A stretch of DNA of 64,000 nt. Source: CAJJDF01 sp965657945. Its GTDB lineage: Bacteria; Bacteroidota; Bacteroidia; Flavobacteriales_D; CAJJDF01. The notes beneath the pieces are model-generated. The model searched no databases. It saw only the letters and a list, made by a program, of their open reading frames with translations, and had not been told where the DNA came from. The DNA lies in assembly GCA_965657945.1 (NCBI GenBank), contig CBFHPW010000011.1, forward strand, positions 4,899 through 68,898, read 5' to 3'. The position numbers were made by a program, and so were the translations under genes. The number at the start of each line of letters is the position of its first letter. Position 1 is the first letter of the stretch. Shown piece after piece: positions 16,856 to 25,161 of the stretch.

Positions 16856-17557
16856 ATGAAATTCGGTGTTATCACTTTCCCAGGGTCCAATTGTGACGAA
16901 GACATGATTTATGTTCTACAAAACATTATGAAACAAGAAGTGGTGAACCTGTGGCACAAGGATACTGATTTGCAAAATGTAGATGTGGTCGTTGTACCAG
17001 GAGGATTTTCTTACGGAGATTATTTGCGTTCGGGTGCAATTGCACGTTTTTCTCCAATAATGGAAAAAGTAATTGAGCATTGTAACCAAGGAGGTTATGC
17101 TATTGGTGTGTGTAATGGATTTCAAATTCTGTGCGAGTCAGGTTTATTGCCGGGGGCACTTTTGCATAATGATTCTCAGCGATTTATTTGTAAGAATATA
17201 CACATCGCTCCACAGACAAATAATACCGCCATAACAGCAAATTTAACCAAAGGAAAAGGATATAAAATCCCAATCGCTCACGGAGAAGGAAGGTACTTTG
17301 CCTCAGCAGAAACAATTAAAGAGTTGAACGATAATGACCAAGTATTATTCAGATATTGTGACGAGAACGGAACCATTGATTCTGAAAATAATCCGAATGG
17401 ATCGGTAGAGAATATAGCTGGAGTTACCAACAAACAAAGAACAGTATTTGGTATGATGCCTCACCCAGAAAGAGCTGCTGACGATGAGTTAGGAAATACA
17501 GACGGAAGGCTTTTCTTTGAATCTATGATCAAAGAGATTGAAGGGAAGTTGGTATAG
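16856..17557 (+). CDS. purQ: Phosphoribosylformylglycinamidine synthase glutaminase subunit
   Basis: 233 residues, a stand-alone class I glutamine amidotransferase. PurQ releases ammonia from glutamine for the FGAM synthase step with PurL and PurS. The nucleophile cysteine is in GVCNGFQILCESGLLPGAL, VVVPGGFSYGDYLRSGAIA is the PurQ-specific segment, and the catalytic histidine and glutamate are in MMPHPERAADD. A separate PurQ implies that this organism uses the small-PurL/PurS form of the complex, not the single large PurL. purL and purS are not in the window. Confidence 0.95.
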   Translation: MKFGVITFPGSNCDEDMIYVLQNIMKQEVVNLWHKDTDLQNVDVVVVPGGFSYGDYLRSGAIARFSPIMEKVIEHCNQGGYAIGVCNGFQILCESGLLPGALLHNDSQRFICKNIHIAPQTNNTAITANLTKGKGYKIPIAHGEGRYFASAETIKELNDNDQVLFRYCDENGTIDSENNPNGSVENIAGVTNKQRTVFGMMPHPERAADDELGNTDGRLFFESMIKEIEGKLV

Positions 17558-17843
17558 AATGTTGCGTTTTTAGTCTGTTTGTTCGTCATATCCTTTATGC
17601 TGAAATAGATTGTTTTTTCTTAAAAGTAAAAGGTTGGCAATACATAGGATCCTACATTTTTAACTTTATGCATGATTAAAGAGGTTGATTATAATCGTAA
17701 GAACTTAGTTTTTTTTGAAGTGGAGAATGGAAAGAATGAACAAAGCCTGTGAGTCCTGTTTTGGGTTTTTATTCAACATAAAAACGGATGAATAAGATTT
17801 CCTGTTTTAAGGGAATGACAAGGAAGAATGATTAATAGAAACT
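17558..17843. other. Intergenic spacer between purQ and nadD
   Basis: 286 bases between convergent genes. I see no coding sequence, RNA gene or clear hairpin terminator here. Confidence 0.4.
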
Positions 17844-18437
17844 TTACCGATAAAAGTTCATTTCGTCTACATACTTGGCTACCTTGTTGGTTAACAAATA
17901 AGCTACACTTTTCCCTTTTTTTATTTGTTTTCGGATGAAACTCGCTGAAATATTCATTACTGGAATGTCTTGAAGTAGAGTGACATTCTTATGAGATAAG
18001 ATCTCTGAATTTGTTTTTTTTTCTTCATCAACTCCTAATCTAGGGTATACAATTACGGCATGGTTTTTTAGAATTACCTCGTAATTTTTCCATTTATGAA
18101 AGGATTTTATATTGTCTTCTCCCATAATTATCGAAAAATTATACTGAGGATATTTCTCAGTTAAATAAACCAAAGTGTCTATCGTGTAAGAGGGTTTTGG
18201 TAATGAAAATTCAATGTTGCTTGCTTTTAATTTGTCATTATCTTCAATAGCTTCATTTACAAGAGCTAATCGGTGATAATCTTCGAGCAAGGTGTTTTTC
18301 TTTTTAAATGGGTTTTGGGGGGAAACGATAAACCACACTTCATCTATCAAGTCGGAATCTGCAATGTGGTTAGCAATGACCAAATGTCCAATGTGGATAG
18401 GATTGAAGGAGCCAAAAAATAAACCTATCTTTTTCAT
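17844..18437 (-). CDS. nadD: Nicotinate-nucleotide adenylyltransferase
   Basis: 197 residues. NadD transfers AMP to nicotinate mononucleotide in NAD synthesis. The nucleotidyltransferase motif appears as GLFFGSFNPIHIGHLVIANH (residues 4-23). WFIVSPQNPFKKK follows, and the C-terminal MNISASFIRKQIKKGKSVAYLL carries the ISxxxIR signature. The gene directly abuts gmk (no bases between), so the two are cotranscribed; this pairing is common in Bacteroidota. Confidence 0.94.
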   Translation of the reverse strand: MKKIGLFFGSFNPIHIGHLVIANHIADSDLIDEVWFIVSPQNPFKKKNTLLEDYHRLALVNEAIEDNDKLKASNIEFSLPKPSYTIDTLVYLTEKYPQYNFSIIMGEDNIKSFHKWKNYEVILKNHAVIVYPRLGVDEEKKTNSEILSHKNVTLLQDIPVMNISASFIRKQIKKGKSVAYLLTNKVAKYVDEMNFYR

Positions 18438-19016
18438 TTACGAGGGGTTTTTCAAAAACGTTTGAACAGCTAAAATAGCTTCCTTTTTTGCTTTGTCAAG
18501 ATGGTCATTTACCAAAATGTAATCAAATTTTTCAGCTGATTTCATTTCTTCGTTGGCCTTCCCAACTCTTCGTTCTATGCTTTCTTCGGTTTCAGTCCCT
18601 CTATTTTTCAATCTATTTTCAAGCTCTTGGATAGAAGGAGGTTGAACAAAAATTGACAAAGCTTTATCACCGAAAATAGACTTGAGTTTAATTCCTCCGA
18701 GTACATCTACGTCAAAAATAACATGTTTTTCTTTGTCCCAAATTCTTTTCATTTCAGATTTTAGTGTGCCGTAAAAATTGTTTTCGTATACCTCTTCCCA
18801 CTCCACAAAATTTTCGTTTTTAATAGCAGACTTGAATTCGTCTACACTCAAAAAATAATAATCTTTTCCGTTTACTTCTCCTTCTCTTTTATTTCTACTT
18901 GCGGCAGAAATAGAGAATTCGAGCTCATTCATTTCGGAGAGTAAATGATGAACAATTGTTGTTTTTCCTGCTCCCGATGGAGCCGAAAATATGATGCATC
19001 TTCCTTCAAATTCCAT
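18438..19016 (-). CDS. gmk: Guanylate kinase
   Basis: 192 residues from the ATG at 19014-19016 (MEFEGRCIIFSAPSGAGKTT). An upstream ATG in frame at 19052 would add a leucine-rich stretch, unlike the family, and would begin inside the repeated hairpin, so it was rejected. The P-loop is SAPSGAGKTT, the GMP-binding part includes SRNKREGEVNGKDYYFLS, and FDVDVLGGIKLKS and RLKNRGTETEESIERRV complete the pattern. The enzyme phosphorylates GMP to GDP with ATP. The gene overlaps neither neighbour and is followed directly by nadD. Confidence 0.94.
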   Translation of the reverse strand: MEFEGRCIIFSAPSGAGKTTIVHHLLSEMNELEFSISAASRNKREGEVNGKDYYFLSVDEFKSAIKNENFVEWEEVYENNFYGTLKSEMKRIWDKEKHVIFDVDVLGGIKLKSIFGDKALSIFVQPPSIQELENRLKNRGTETEESIERRVGKANEEMKSAEKFDYILVNDHLDKAKKEAILAVQTFLKNPS

Positions 19017-19053
19017 GCGTAAAAGTAATAAAAATAGGGCGGCATGATACAAA

Positions 19054-19087
19054 AAACCTAACAGGTTTTCAAAAACCTGTTAGGTTT
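19054..19087 (-). terminator. Palindromic repeat copy 1, terminator-like
   Basis: AAACCTAACAGGTTTT (19054-19069) pairs perfectly with AAAACCTGTTAGGTTT (19072-19087). Read on the minus strand it is followed by T residues. It lies just upstream of gmk and is a second copy of the hairpin at 19190-19221. The flanks ATGATACAAAAA before it and GGATTTTTGAGCCGT after it are also shared. Confidence 0.75.
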
Positions 19088-19145
19088 GGATTTTTGAGCC
19101 GTCATATTTAATTCATAAGAATAGTCATTTAGAGTTAGCTCTACT

Positions 19146-19184
19146 CTAATAAATTGTCTTATTCACTTTGTTGTTTTCTATGAT
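19146..19184 (-). pseudogene. Remnant copy of the 3' end of the sigma factor gene
   Basis: These 39 bases match the last 39 bases of the sigma factor gene (19245-19283) at 33 positions. Translated on the minus strand they read IIENNKVNKTIY then TAG; the intact gene ends IIENNKVNLTIY then TAG. The piece lies between the two hairpin copies, so hairpin, flank and gene end were duplicated as one unit. It has no upstream coding sequence and is not expressed as a protein. Confidence 0.8.
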
Positions 19185-19189
19185 ACAAA

Positions 19190-19221
19190 AATCCTAACAG
19201 GTTTTAAAACCTGTTAGGATT
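19190..19221 (-). terminator. Palindromic repeat copy 2, terminator of the sigma factor gene
   Basis: AATCCTAACAGGTTTT (19190-19205) is followed at once by its exact reverse complement (19206-19221), a 32-base perfect palindrome. On the minus strand it is followed by TTTTTG, and it lies 23 bases past the sigma factor stop. Confidence 0.8.
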
Positions 19222-19244
19222 GGATTTTTGAGCCGTTTTAAACT

Positions 19245-19853
19245 CTAATAAATGGTCAAATTCACTTTGTTGTTCTCAATAATCTTTCTCAAATTAATGA
19301 GCGCATACCTCATTCTTCCCAACGCAGTGTTAATACTAATGTCTTTGGCTTCGGCAATGTCTTTAAAACTCATTTCTTTAAAGTGACGTAGATAGATAAT
19401 TTCCTTCTGTTCCTTTGGCAGATAGTCGATTACTTTTCTTACATCTTTGTGAATTTGTTCTTCAATCATCTCATCTTCAATACTTGCTTCGTGCATGTTG
19501 AGGATAGAGAAAATATCAAAATCATCCTCTTCATTTTTTGAGGGATTTTGGCTAATGGTAGGCATTTTTTTTACCTTTCTGAAATGATCGATTGCTAAAT
19601 TGTGTGCAATTCGCATTGCCCAAGGAAGAAACTTACCTTCTTCGTTGTACTTTCCTTTTTGTAAGGTGTTAATGATTTTGAAAAAGGCATCTTGAAAAAT
19701 GTCTTCTGCTATTTTTTTGTTTTTAACCAATGAGATTAAATAACTAAAAATTCTGTCTTTGTATCGAGATAGTAGGATTTCAAACGCAAAATCCTTTCCT
19801 TCTAAATAACTTCTAATTAGCTCTTGATCAGAGCTCTTTCTGTTAATTCCCAT
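19245..19853 (-). CDS. ECF-type sigma-70 family RNA polymerase sigma factor
   Basis: 202 residues. Region 2 covers about 20-95 (LSRYKDRIFSYLISLVKNKKIAEDIFQDAF, GKFLPWAMRIAHNLAIDHFRK) and region 4 about 140-195 (YLPKEQKEIIYLRHFKEMSFKDIAEAKDISINTALGRMRYAL), the helix-turn-helix that reads the -35-like element. Regions 1 and 3 are missing, as in ECF factors. No anti-sigma gene adjoins it, so it may be a constitutive housekeeping type that is common in Bacteroidota. It is divergent from pruA across 307 bases. The gene end has been partly duplicated downstream. Confidence 0.9.
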   Translation of the reverse strand: MGINRKSSDQELIRSYLEGKDFAFEILLSRYKDRIFSYLISLVKNKKIAEDIFQDAFFKIINTLQKGKYNEEGKFLPWAMRIAHNLAIDHFRKVKKMPTISQNPSKNEEDDFDIFSILNMHEASIEDEMIEEQIHKDVRKVIDYLPKEQKEIIYLRHFKEMSFKDIAEAKDISINTALGRMRYALINLRKIIENNKVNLTIY

Positions 19854-20160
19854 AATACTACTTGTTTTATTACTTGGGTTAATAATGTGTGTTTAAGTAG
19901 TCTTTTGGTATAGGCGTGTGAATTAGATTTGTATTTTGTCGAACGTAAATATATGTAAAACATTTCCAATCTTCCAAATAAATGGCGCGTCAGAATTTGA
20001 TTTTAAGAAAAAAATAACAGGAAAATTATACAACTTAGAACAGAATAAAAGGAGTGTTGACTTATTTTTTTCTCGTATAATATAAAATGTCATAGGCTTT
20101 TTTTTCCGTTCACTTATCCTTAATTTTAGAAAGAATTTATAACGAACAAAAACAGTTAAA
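19854..20160. other. Divergent intergenic region between sigma factor and pruA
   Basis: No gene is seen. TAATTTTA at 20121-20128 is a one-mismatch -7 box for pruA, 32 bases before its ATG. No convincing promoter pair for the sigma factor was found. Confidence 0.4.
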
Positions 20161-21786
20161 ATGTCAAAAGGATTTTATAACGTACCGTTTCAAGGAAACG
20201 AAGATGTATGGGGGTATGAGCCAGGTTCACCAGAAAGAGCTGAGCTTCAGGCCAAATACAAGGAAATGTATAATAGTAAAGTGGAAGTGCCTCTTTACAT
20301 AGGAAGTGAAGAAATTCATACAGATAAGAAATTTACAATGTCACCACCGCATGATCACAAGCACAGTTTGGGAACATACAGCTATGGGACTAAAAAACAT
20401 GTAGAAGATGCAATTGAAGCAGCGTTGGCCGCAAAAAGCGATTGGGAAAACATGTCGTGGCACAGTAGAGCTGCTATATTTTTGAAGGCAGCAGATTTAT
20501 TGGCTGGACCTTACAGAGCAAAAATGAATGCGGCAACTATGCTGGCTCAATCAAAGAATTGCTTCCAATCTGAGATTGATTCTGTGTGTGAGTTAATTGA
20601 TTTCTTGAGAATGAACGTGGCTTACATGCAAGAGATAATGGAAATTCAGCCAGATTCTAATCCAGGGTTGTGGAATAGATTGGAATACAGACCACTTGAA
20701 GGATTTGTATTTGCAATCACTCCGTTCAATTTTACTGCAATTGCAGCCAATTTATGTGCGGCACCTGCCATGTTAGGAAATGTAGTGGTATGGAAACCGG
20801 CTGAATCTCAAATTTATTCTGCGCAAGTAATCATGGAATTATTCAAAGAAGCAGGATTGCCAGACGGTGTGATTAATATGGTAATGGTGGATGGACCTGA
20901 AGCTGGAGAAGTGGTGTTCAACCACAAAGATTTTGCAGGATTGCACTTTACAGGTTCCACCGGAGTATTCAGACATTTATGGAAAACAATAGGAGAGAAC
21001 ATTGCTTCTTACAGAACTTACCCAAAAATTGTAGGTGAAACGGGAGGAAAAGATTTTATAGTAGCTCACAAATCGGCAAATCCTAAGCAAGTTGCTACTG
21101 GAATTTCAAGAGGAGCTTTTGAGTTCCAAGGACAAAAATGTTCTGCAGCATCAAGAGTTTACTTGCCATCCAACATGGCTGATGAAGTAATTGGGTATGT
21201 GAAAGAAGATGTGGCTTCCATGAAAATGGGGTCTCCAGAAGATTTTGGAAACTTTATTACAGCTGTCATTGATGAGAATGCCTTTGATAAAATTGCTGGT
21301 TACATTGATTACATCAAAGAGCAAGATGATGCGGAAGTTGTTGCAGGAGGAAATTACGACAAATCTAAAGGGTACTTTATTGAGCCAACTGTTGTAGTTA
21401 CTAAAAGTGCAAAATTCAGAACAATGTGCGAAGAAATCTTTGGGCCAGTTGTTACTATCTATGTTTATGATGAAAATAAGTTTGAAGAAACTTTAGAATT
21501 GGTGGATGCCACGTCTGAATACGCATTAACAGGTTCTATCTTTTCGCAAGATAGATACATGATTGAGTTAGCAGCCGAAAAATTAAAAAATGCAGCAGGG
21601 AATTTCTACATCAATGATAAGCCAACAGGTGCAGTTGTAGGGCAACAGCCGTTTGGTGGAGCAAGAGGTTCTGGAACGAACGACAAAGCGGGCTCTATTT
21701 TGAATATGTTAAGATGGGTTTCGCCAAGAACAACAAAAGAGACTTTTGTTACTCCAACTGATTATAGATATCCGTTTTTGGGATAA
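20161..21786 (+). CDS. pruA: L-glutamate gamma-semialdehyde (1-pyrroline-5-carboxylate) dehydrogenase
   Basis: 541 residues of the aldehyde dehydrogenase superfamily, the stand-alone P5C dehydrogenase type. It oxidises glutamate semialdehyde to glutamate with NAD in proline and ornithine breakdown. Signature segments are RPLEGFVFAITPFNFTAIAANL, GNVVVWKPAESQ, LHFTGSTGVF, the catalytic-site glutamate in KIVGETGGKDF and the nucleophile cysteine in GAFEFQGQKCSAASRVYLP. The length and the N-terminal extension (FQGNEDVWGYEPGSPERAEL) fit the family. It is a single-gene unit with its own terminator; proline dehydrogenase is not in the window. The aminotransferase at 61.5 kb could, if it acts on ornithine, feed the same intermediate. 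Confidence 0.94.
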   Translation: MSKGFYNVPFQGNEDVWGYEPGSPERAELQAKYKEMYNSKVEVPLYIGSEEIHTDKKFTMSPPHDHKHSLGTYSYGTKKHVEDAIEAALAAKSDWENMSWHSRAAIFLKAADLLAGPYRAKMNAATMLAQSKNCFQSEIDSVCELIDFLRMNVAYMQEIMEIQPDSNPGLWNRLEYRPLEGFVFAITPFNFTAIAANLCAAPAMLGNVVVWKPAESQIYSAQVIMELFKEAGLPDGVINMVMVDGPEAGEVVFNHKDFAGLHFTGSTGVFRHLWKTIGENIASYRTYPKIVGETGGKDFIVAHKSANPKQVATGISRGAFEFQGQKCSAASRVYLPSNMADEVIGYVKEDVASMKMGSPEDFGNFITAVIDENAFDKIAGYIDYIKEQDDAEVVAGGNYDKSKGYFIEPTVVVTKSAKFRTMCEEIFGPVVTIYVYDENKFEETLELVDATSEYALTGSIFSQDRYMIELAAEKLKNAAGNFYINDKPTGAVVGQQPFGGARGSGTNDKAGSILNMLRWVSPRTTKETFVTPTDYRYPFLG

Positions 21787-21808
21787 TCGATACCAAATAA
21801 AAACATGC

Positions 21809-21839
21809 AAAAGCTCCTGAAGAATTAGGAGCTTTTTTT
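21809..21839 (+). terminator. Rho-independent terminator after pruA
   Basis: AAAAGCTCCT (21809-21818) pairs with AGGAGCTTTT (21827-21836) over an 8-base loop, followed by more T. The next gene begins only 15 bases beyond. Confidence 0.88.
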
Positions 21840-21854
21840 ATGTATTTTTGTGTC

Positions 21855-22406
21855 ATGAAGATTTACACAAAAACAGGCGACAAAGGGGAAACATCTTTGC
21901 TAGGAGGAGCAAGAGTACCTAAATATCATTTGCGAATAGAAGCATATGGAACAGTAGACGAATTAAATTCACATTTGGGATTGATTCGAGATCAAGACCT
22001 AGAAAAAGAAACGAAAGAGTTTTTGATTCAAATACAGAACAACCTTTTTGTTATAGGTTCTCATTTGGCCAAAGAACCCGGGAAAGACAAAGTAAAATTG
22101 CCATCAATTTCGGAGGAAATGATTGTGGAGCTAGAGCAAAACATAGACGAAATGAATGAGGAATTGCCTGACATGAAATTTTTTGTGTTGCCAGGGGGTC
22201 ATACCACAGTCAGCTACTGCCACATTGCGAGGTGTGTTTGTCGAAGAGCTGAAAGGATTTCGGTTCATCTTTCCAACGAAAGTCAAGTGAACCCAATTAT
22301 TACTAAATATCTCAATCGTCTTTCCGATTATTTATTTGTTTTGAGTCGTAAATTTACGCAGGATTTGAATGCCGAAGAAATCCCTTGGGTGTCTAACAAA
22401 GTTTAG
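21855..22406 (+). CDS. Cob(I)alamin adenosyltransferase, PduO type
   Basis: 183 residues from the ATG at 21855 (MKIYTKTGDKGETSLLGGARVPK), the standard PduO-type N-terminus containing the ATP-binding TGDxGxTxL motif. YGTVDELNSHLGLIRD and VLPGGHTTVSYCHIARCVCRRAERISV are further family segments. The enzyme makes adenosylcobalamin from cob(I)alamin and ATP. An ATG at 21840 in frame would add five residues but touches the pruA terminator. TATTTTTG at 21843-21850 fits the -7 consensus and would give an almost leaderless transcript. Cobalamin use is consistent with the B12-binding radical SAM enzyme at 36.3 kb, although that enzyme type normally uses methylcobalamin. Confidence 0.93.
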   Translation: MKIYTKTGDKGETSLLGGARVPKYHLRIEAYGTVDELNSHLGLIRDQDLEKETKEFLIQIQNNLFVIGSHLAKEPGKDKVKLPSISEEMIVELEQNIDEMNEELPDMKFFVLPGGHTTVSYCHIARCVCRRAERISVHLSNESQVNPIITKYLNRLSDYLFVLSRKFTQDLNAEEIPWVSNKV

Positions 22407-22434
22407 GAAAGGTATCCCTTTTAACATAGTTTAA

Positions 22435-22473
22435 AACCCTTTAACAATTATTTGTTCAAGGGTTATTTTTTTT
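22435..22473 (+). terminator. Rho-independent terminator after the adenosyltransferase gene
   Basis: AACCCTT-T-AACA (22435-22446) pairs with TGTT-C-AAGGGTT (22453-22464), one internal mismatch, followed by a run of T from 22466. Confidence 0.75.
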
Positions 22474-22531
22474 GCCTTACATTAGTATTGATTCATAAAA
22501 TCCCCAAGATTAAAAAAAAAGAGAAAATACA

Positions 22532-25060
22532 ATGAGCAGACTTCTTGCCTTAATTTTTGTGCTTTGTTTTAGCTCTGCATTGATGTCTCAATCAATGTCG
22601 GGTTTTGTATTGGATGAGAATAATGCGCCCGTACCTTTCGCTAATTTATACATAAAGTCCAATGCTTTGGGGACTTCAACAGATGCTAACGGTCGTTACA
22701 CTTACCAGTTTACTAATCAGGGAATTTACACCATTGTGGTAACTGCCATAGGTTTTGAGATGCAAGAGTTTTCGGTATCTGTTGAGGACAACGGAGAGGT
22801 CGTTAAAAACATTTGGTTAAAAACAGATGTTCAGAAACTTAAAGAAGTTCAAATAAAAGGAAAAGGGCGAGATCCTGCCTACGGCATTATTGCCAATGCG
22901 ATTGATAATAAAGCCAAATGGAATACTCAAATTCAGTCGAGTAAAACGGATGTTTACATCAAGGCAAAAGAGTTGATAAGTGAGAAAGAAAAGAAAAAAA
23001 GAGAAAAAAAAGAACGAGTACGAAAGAGACAAAAAAAAGCGCAAGAGGCAGCCAAAGAAAAGGCAGATGAAGAACTGTTAGAGGAGGCTTTCAATAAAGA
23101 AAAAAGAGAATTAAATCGATTTGCCAACAGCATCAATATGATGGAGGTGAAGCTAGAACGACATTACCAATACCCAGATTTTGTAAAGGAGATACGTAGC
23201 GCTTACAAGGAATATGGCAGTACTTTTGGATTATTTTATAAAAATACAATTCAAAGTGAATTTAATTTTTACGATAATTTAATGAGTCTTTTTAAGCTGA
23301 ATGAAGTTCCTCTTGTGTCGCCTTTAAACTCTCTCTCGGTATTGACCTACAAATTTAGGTTAGTGGAAACCACTTTTGATGAGGGTGTAATGGTTTGGAA
23401 AATTGAAGTTACTCCCCGGAAAAAAGGAAATGCGACTTGGGAAGGACACATTTGGATAAGAGATAACACTTTTAATTTAGATAAAGTGGATTTGTTCTTA
23501 CACAAAGGAGGCTTGCTGAAATACACAGATTTTACGGTGAAGCAAGATTACTTTTTTAATGAAGATTCGGTTCTTCTTTTGAAAAAACAAGTATTTGATT
23601 ACACCGAGAAAAGTGGAAGGAAAGAATTTACAGGAAATACAACAGTCGTGTATTCCAATTATCAATTGAATGTAGCGTTTCCCAAAAAATATTTCGGAAA
23701 TGAAGTAGGCGTAACAACGGCAGAAGCCTACGAAAGAGACTCGAGCTATTGGGATAAAATAAGACCCGAACCTCTCACAATAGAGGAACAACGGTTTCAG
23801 TTTGTAAAAGACAGTATTCACGATTTTGTGAATTCCCCTGCCTACCTAGATTCTGTGGATTCTGTGTACAATAAAGTTACATTTTTGGATGTGGTATGGA
23901 ATGGAGTCGGTTTTAGAAATAGAGCCAAAAAACAATCTTGGAATTTTGGTTCATTGCCGGAGTTACTCCTGAATTTTGATCCCATAAATCCTTTTCGGGT
24001 TGGCCCGAGCGCTTCCTATTTCAAAAGATTTGAAAACGAGAGAACGTTTAATGCGTCCGGTGTTATTAGCATGGGACTCTCAAATAGAGACATTAAAGGT
24101 AATTTTAGAGTAGGATTAAAGTATGACCCGATGCATTTGGGTAGAATCGATATGTACGTAGGAAAACGGTTCGATTTGTTGGTGTTTGATGATGCTTTGT
24201 TTAACAAATTTCAGCGAAGTAACTGGATAGAAACAGGCTACCTGGCAGCGAGAACATCCAGAGAATTATTCAATGGGTTTTATTCTTCTTTGTACTACAG
24301 TTATGATGATCGAAATTCCATTGCAAACTATAATTTTACCCCAATTTTCGATTCTTTATTTCCTGGCCAACCCAATGTAGCCGCTGATTTTGATGGGTAC
24401 AAATCTTCTAGGATTGGAATTGGATTTTCGTTTACTCCGTATCAAAAATATATGATGGAGCCTAAAAGAAAGGTAGTATTGGGAAGTAAATGGCCGGAGT
24501 TTTCTGTTGGGTACGAAAAAGGGGTTCCAGGTTTGTTTGGGAGCGCAATCAACTACGATTATGTTAATTTCTCCATTTTACACACGTTTAATGTCCGAAC
24601 ATTGGGGACTTCCTCCTATCGATTTGAAGCCGGAAAATTTCTCAATAGAGAGAACTTGAAGCGAGAGGACAATAAAATTTTTGGACAAAGTGATCGATGG
24701 TTTTTTGCCTCTTTCCTTACTTCTATGCAATTACAAGACACTGCACTCAATGTGACAGATAGTTACCTCAAACTGAATTATATTCACCATTTCAATGGAG
24801 CAATCATCAATTTTGTCCCACTTATAAAAAAACTCGGAATACACACTGTGATTGGGGCAAGTGGACTTATGGTGCCTCAATACGATTATCGGTATGCTGA
24901 GGCTTTTGCAGGTATTGAAAGATCTTTTAGGATATCCAGGACAAGATTTAGGTTAGGTGTATATGCCGTTGATGGTGTTTCTAATCTCAATAAAATAGAT
25001 CCGAGAATTAAATTTGGGATCAATTTTTATAGCTTTAGAAATGATGATTGGGGGTATTGA
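22532..25060 (+). CDS. DUF5686 family outer-membrane protein with carboxypeptidase-like regulatory domain
   Basis: 842 residues. A signal peptide (about 1-19) is followed by a carboxypeptidase-D-like regulatory domain (about 20-105: SGFVLDENNAPVPFANLYIKSNALGTSTDANGRY). Next come a DPAYGIIANAIDNKAKW segment, a very basic and charged coiled-coil-like stretch (about 148-205, many KKREKKE-type repeats), and a long C-terminal part rich in alternating aromatic beta strands ending in INFYSFRNDDWGY. The C-terminus suggests an outer-membrane beta-barrel. The arrangement matches the DUF5686 family of Bacteroidota, whose members resemble TonB-dependent receptors only in the first domain. The function is unknown. 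It is a single gene, convergent with fbp. Confidence 0.84.
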   Translation: MSRLLALIFVLCFSSALMSQSMSGFVLDENNAPVPFANLYIKSNALGTSTDANGRYTYQFTNQGIYTIVVTAIGFEMQEFSVSVEDNGEVVKNIWLKTDVQKLKEVQIKGKGRDPAYGIIANAIDNKAKWNTQIQSSKTDVYIKAKELISEKEKKKREKKERVRKRQKKAQEAAKEKADEELLEEAFNKEKRELNRFANSINMMEVKLERHYQYPDFVKEIRSAYKEYGSTFGLFYKNTIQSEFNFYDNLMSLFKLNEVPLVSPLNSLSVLTYKFRLVETTFDEGVMVWKIEVTPRKKGNATWEGHIWIRDNTFNLDKVDLFLHKGGLLKYTDFTVKQDYFFNEDSVLLLKKQVFDYTEKSGRKEFTGNTTVVYSNYQLNVAFPKKYFGNEVGVTTAEAYERDSSYWDKIRPEPLTIEEQRFQFVKDSIHDFVNSPAYLDSVDSVYNKVTFLDVVWNGVGFRNRAKKQSWNFGSLPELLLNFDPINPFRVGPSASYFKRFENERTFNASGVISMGLSNRDIKGNFRVGLKYDPMHLGRIDMYVGKRFDLLVFDDALFNKFQRSNWIETGYLAARTSRELFNGFYSSLYYSYDDRNSIANYNFTPIFDSLFPGQPNVAADFDGYKSSRIGIGFSFTPYQKYMMEPKRKVVLGSKWPEFSVGYEKGVPGLFGSAINYDYVNFSILHTFNVRTLGTSSYRFEAGKFLNRENLKREDNKIFGQSDRWFFASFLTSMQLQDTALNVTDSYLKLNYIHHFNGAIINFVPLIKKLGIHTVIGASGLMVPQYDYRYAEAFAGIERSFRISRTRFRLGVYAVDGVSNLNKIDPRIKFGINFYSFRNDDWGY

Positions 25061-25161
25061 TGAAATGAAACTATCAAAGTTGCCAAGCAATGCCCGAATG
25101 TGTTAAGTTTACTTTTTCCGAGAATCTCAATGGCATGGAATTATTCCAAAATAAGTGAATT

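Noticed and set aside
18438..19052. Longer guanylate kinase start at 19052
   Set aside because: The extra residues are a leucine-rich stretch unlike the family and would begin inside the terminator-like palindrome.
19054..19221. Two near-identical palindromes that might hint at a CRISPR array
   Set aside because: There are only two copies, the units are perfect palindromes with shared flanks, and the piece between them is a copy of a gene end. No cas gene is near.
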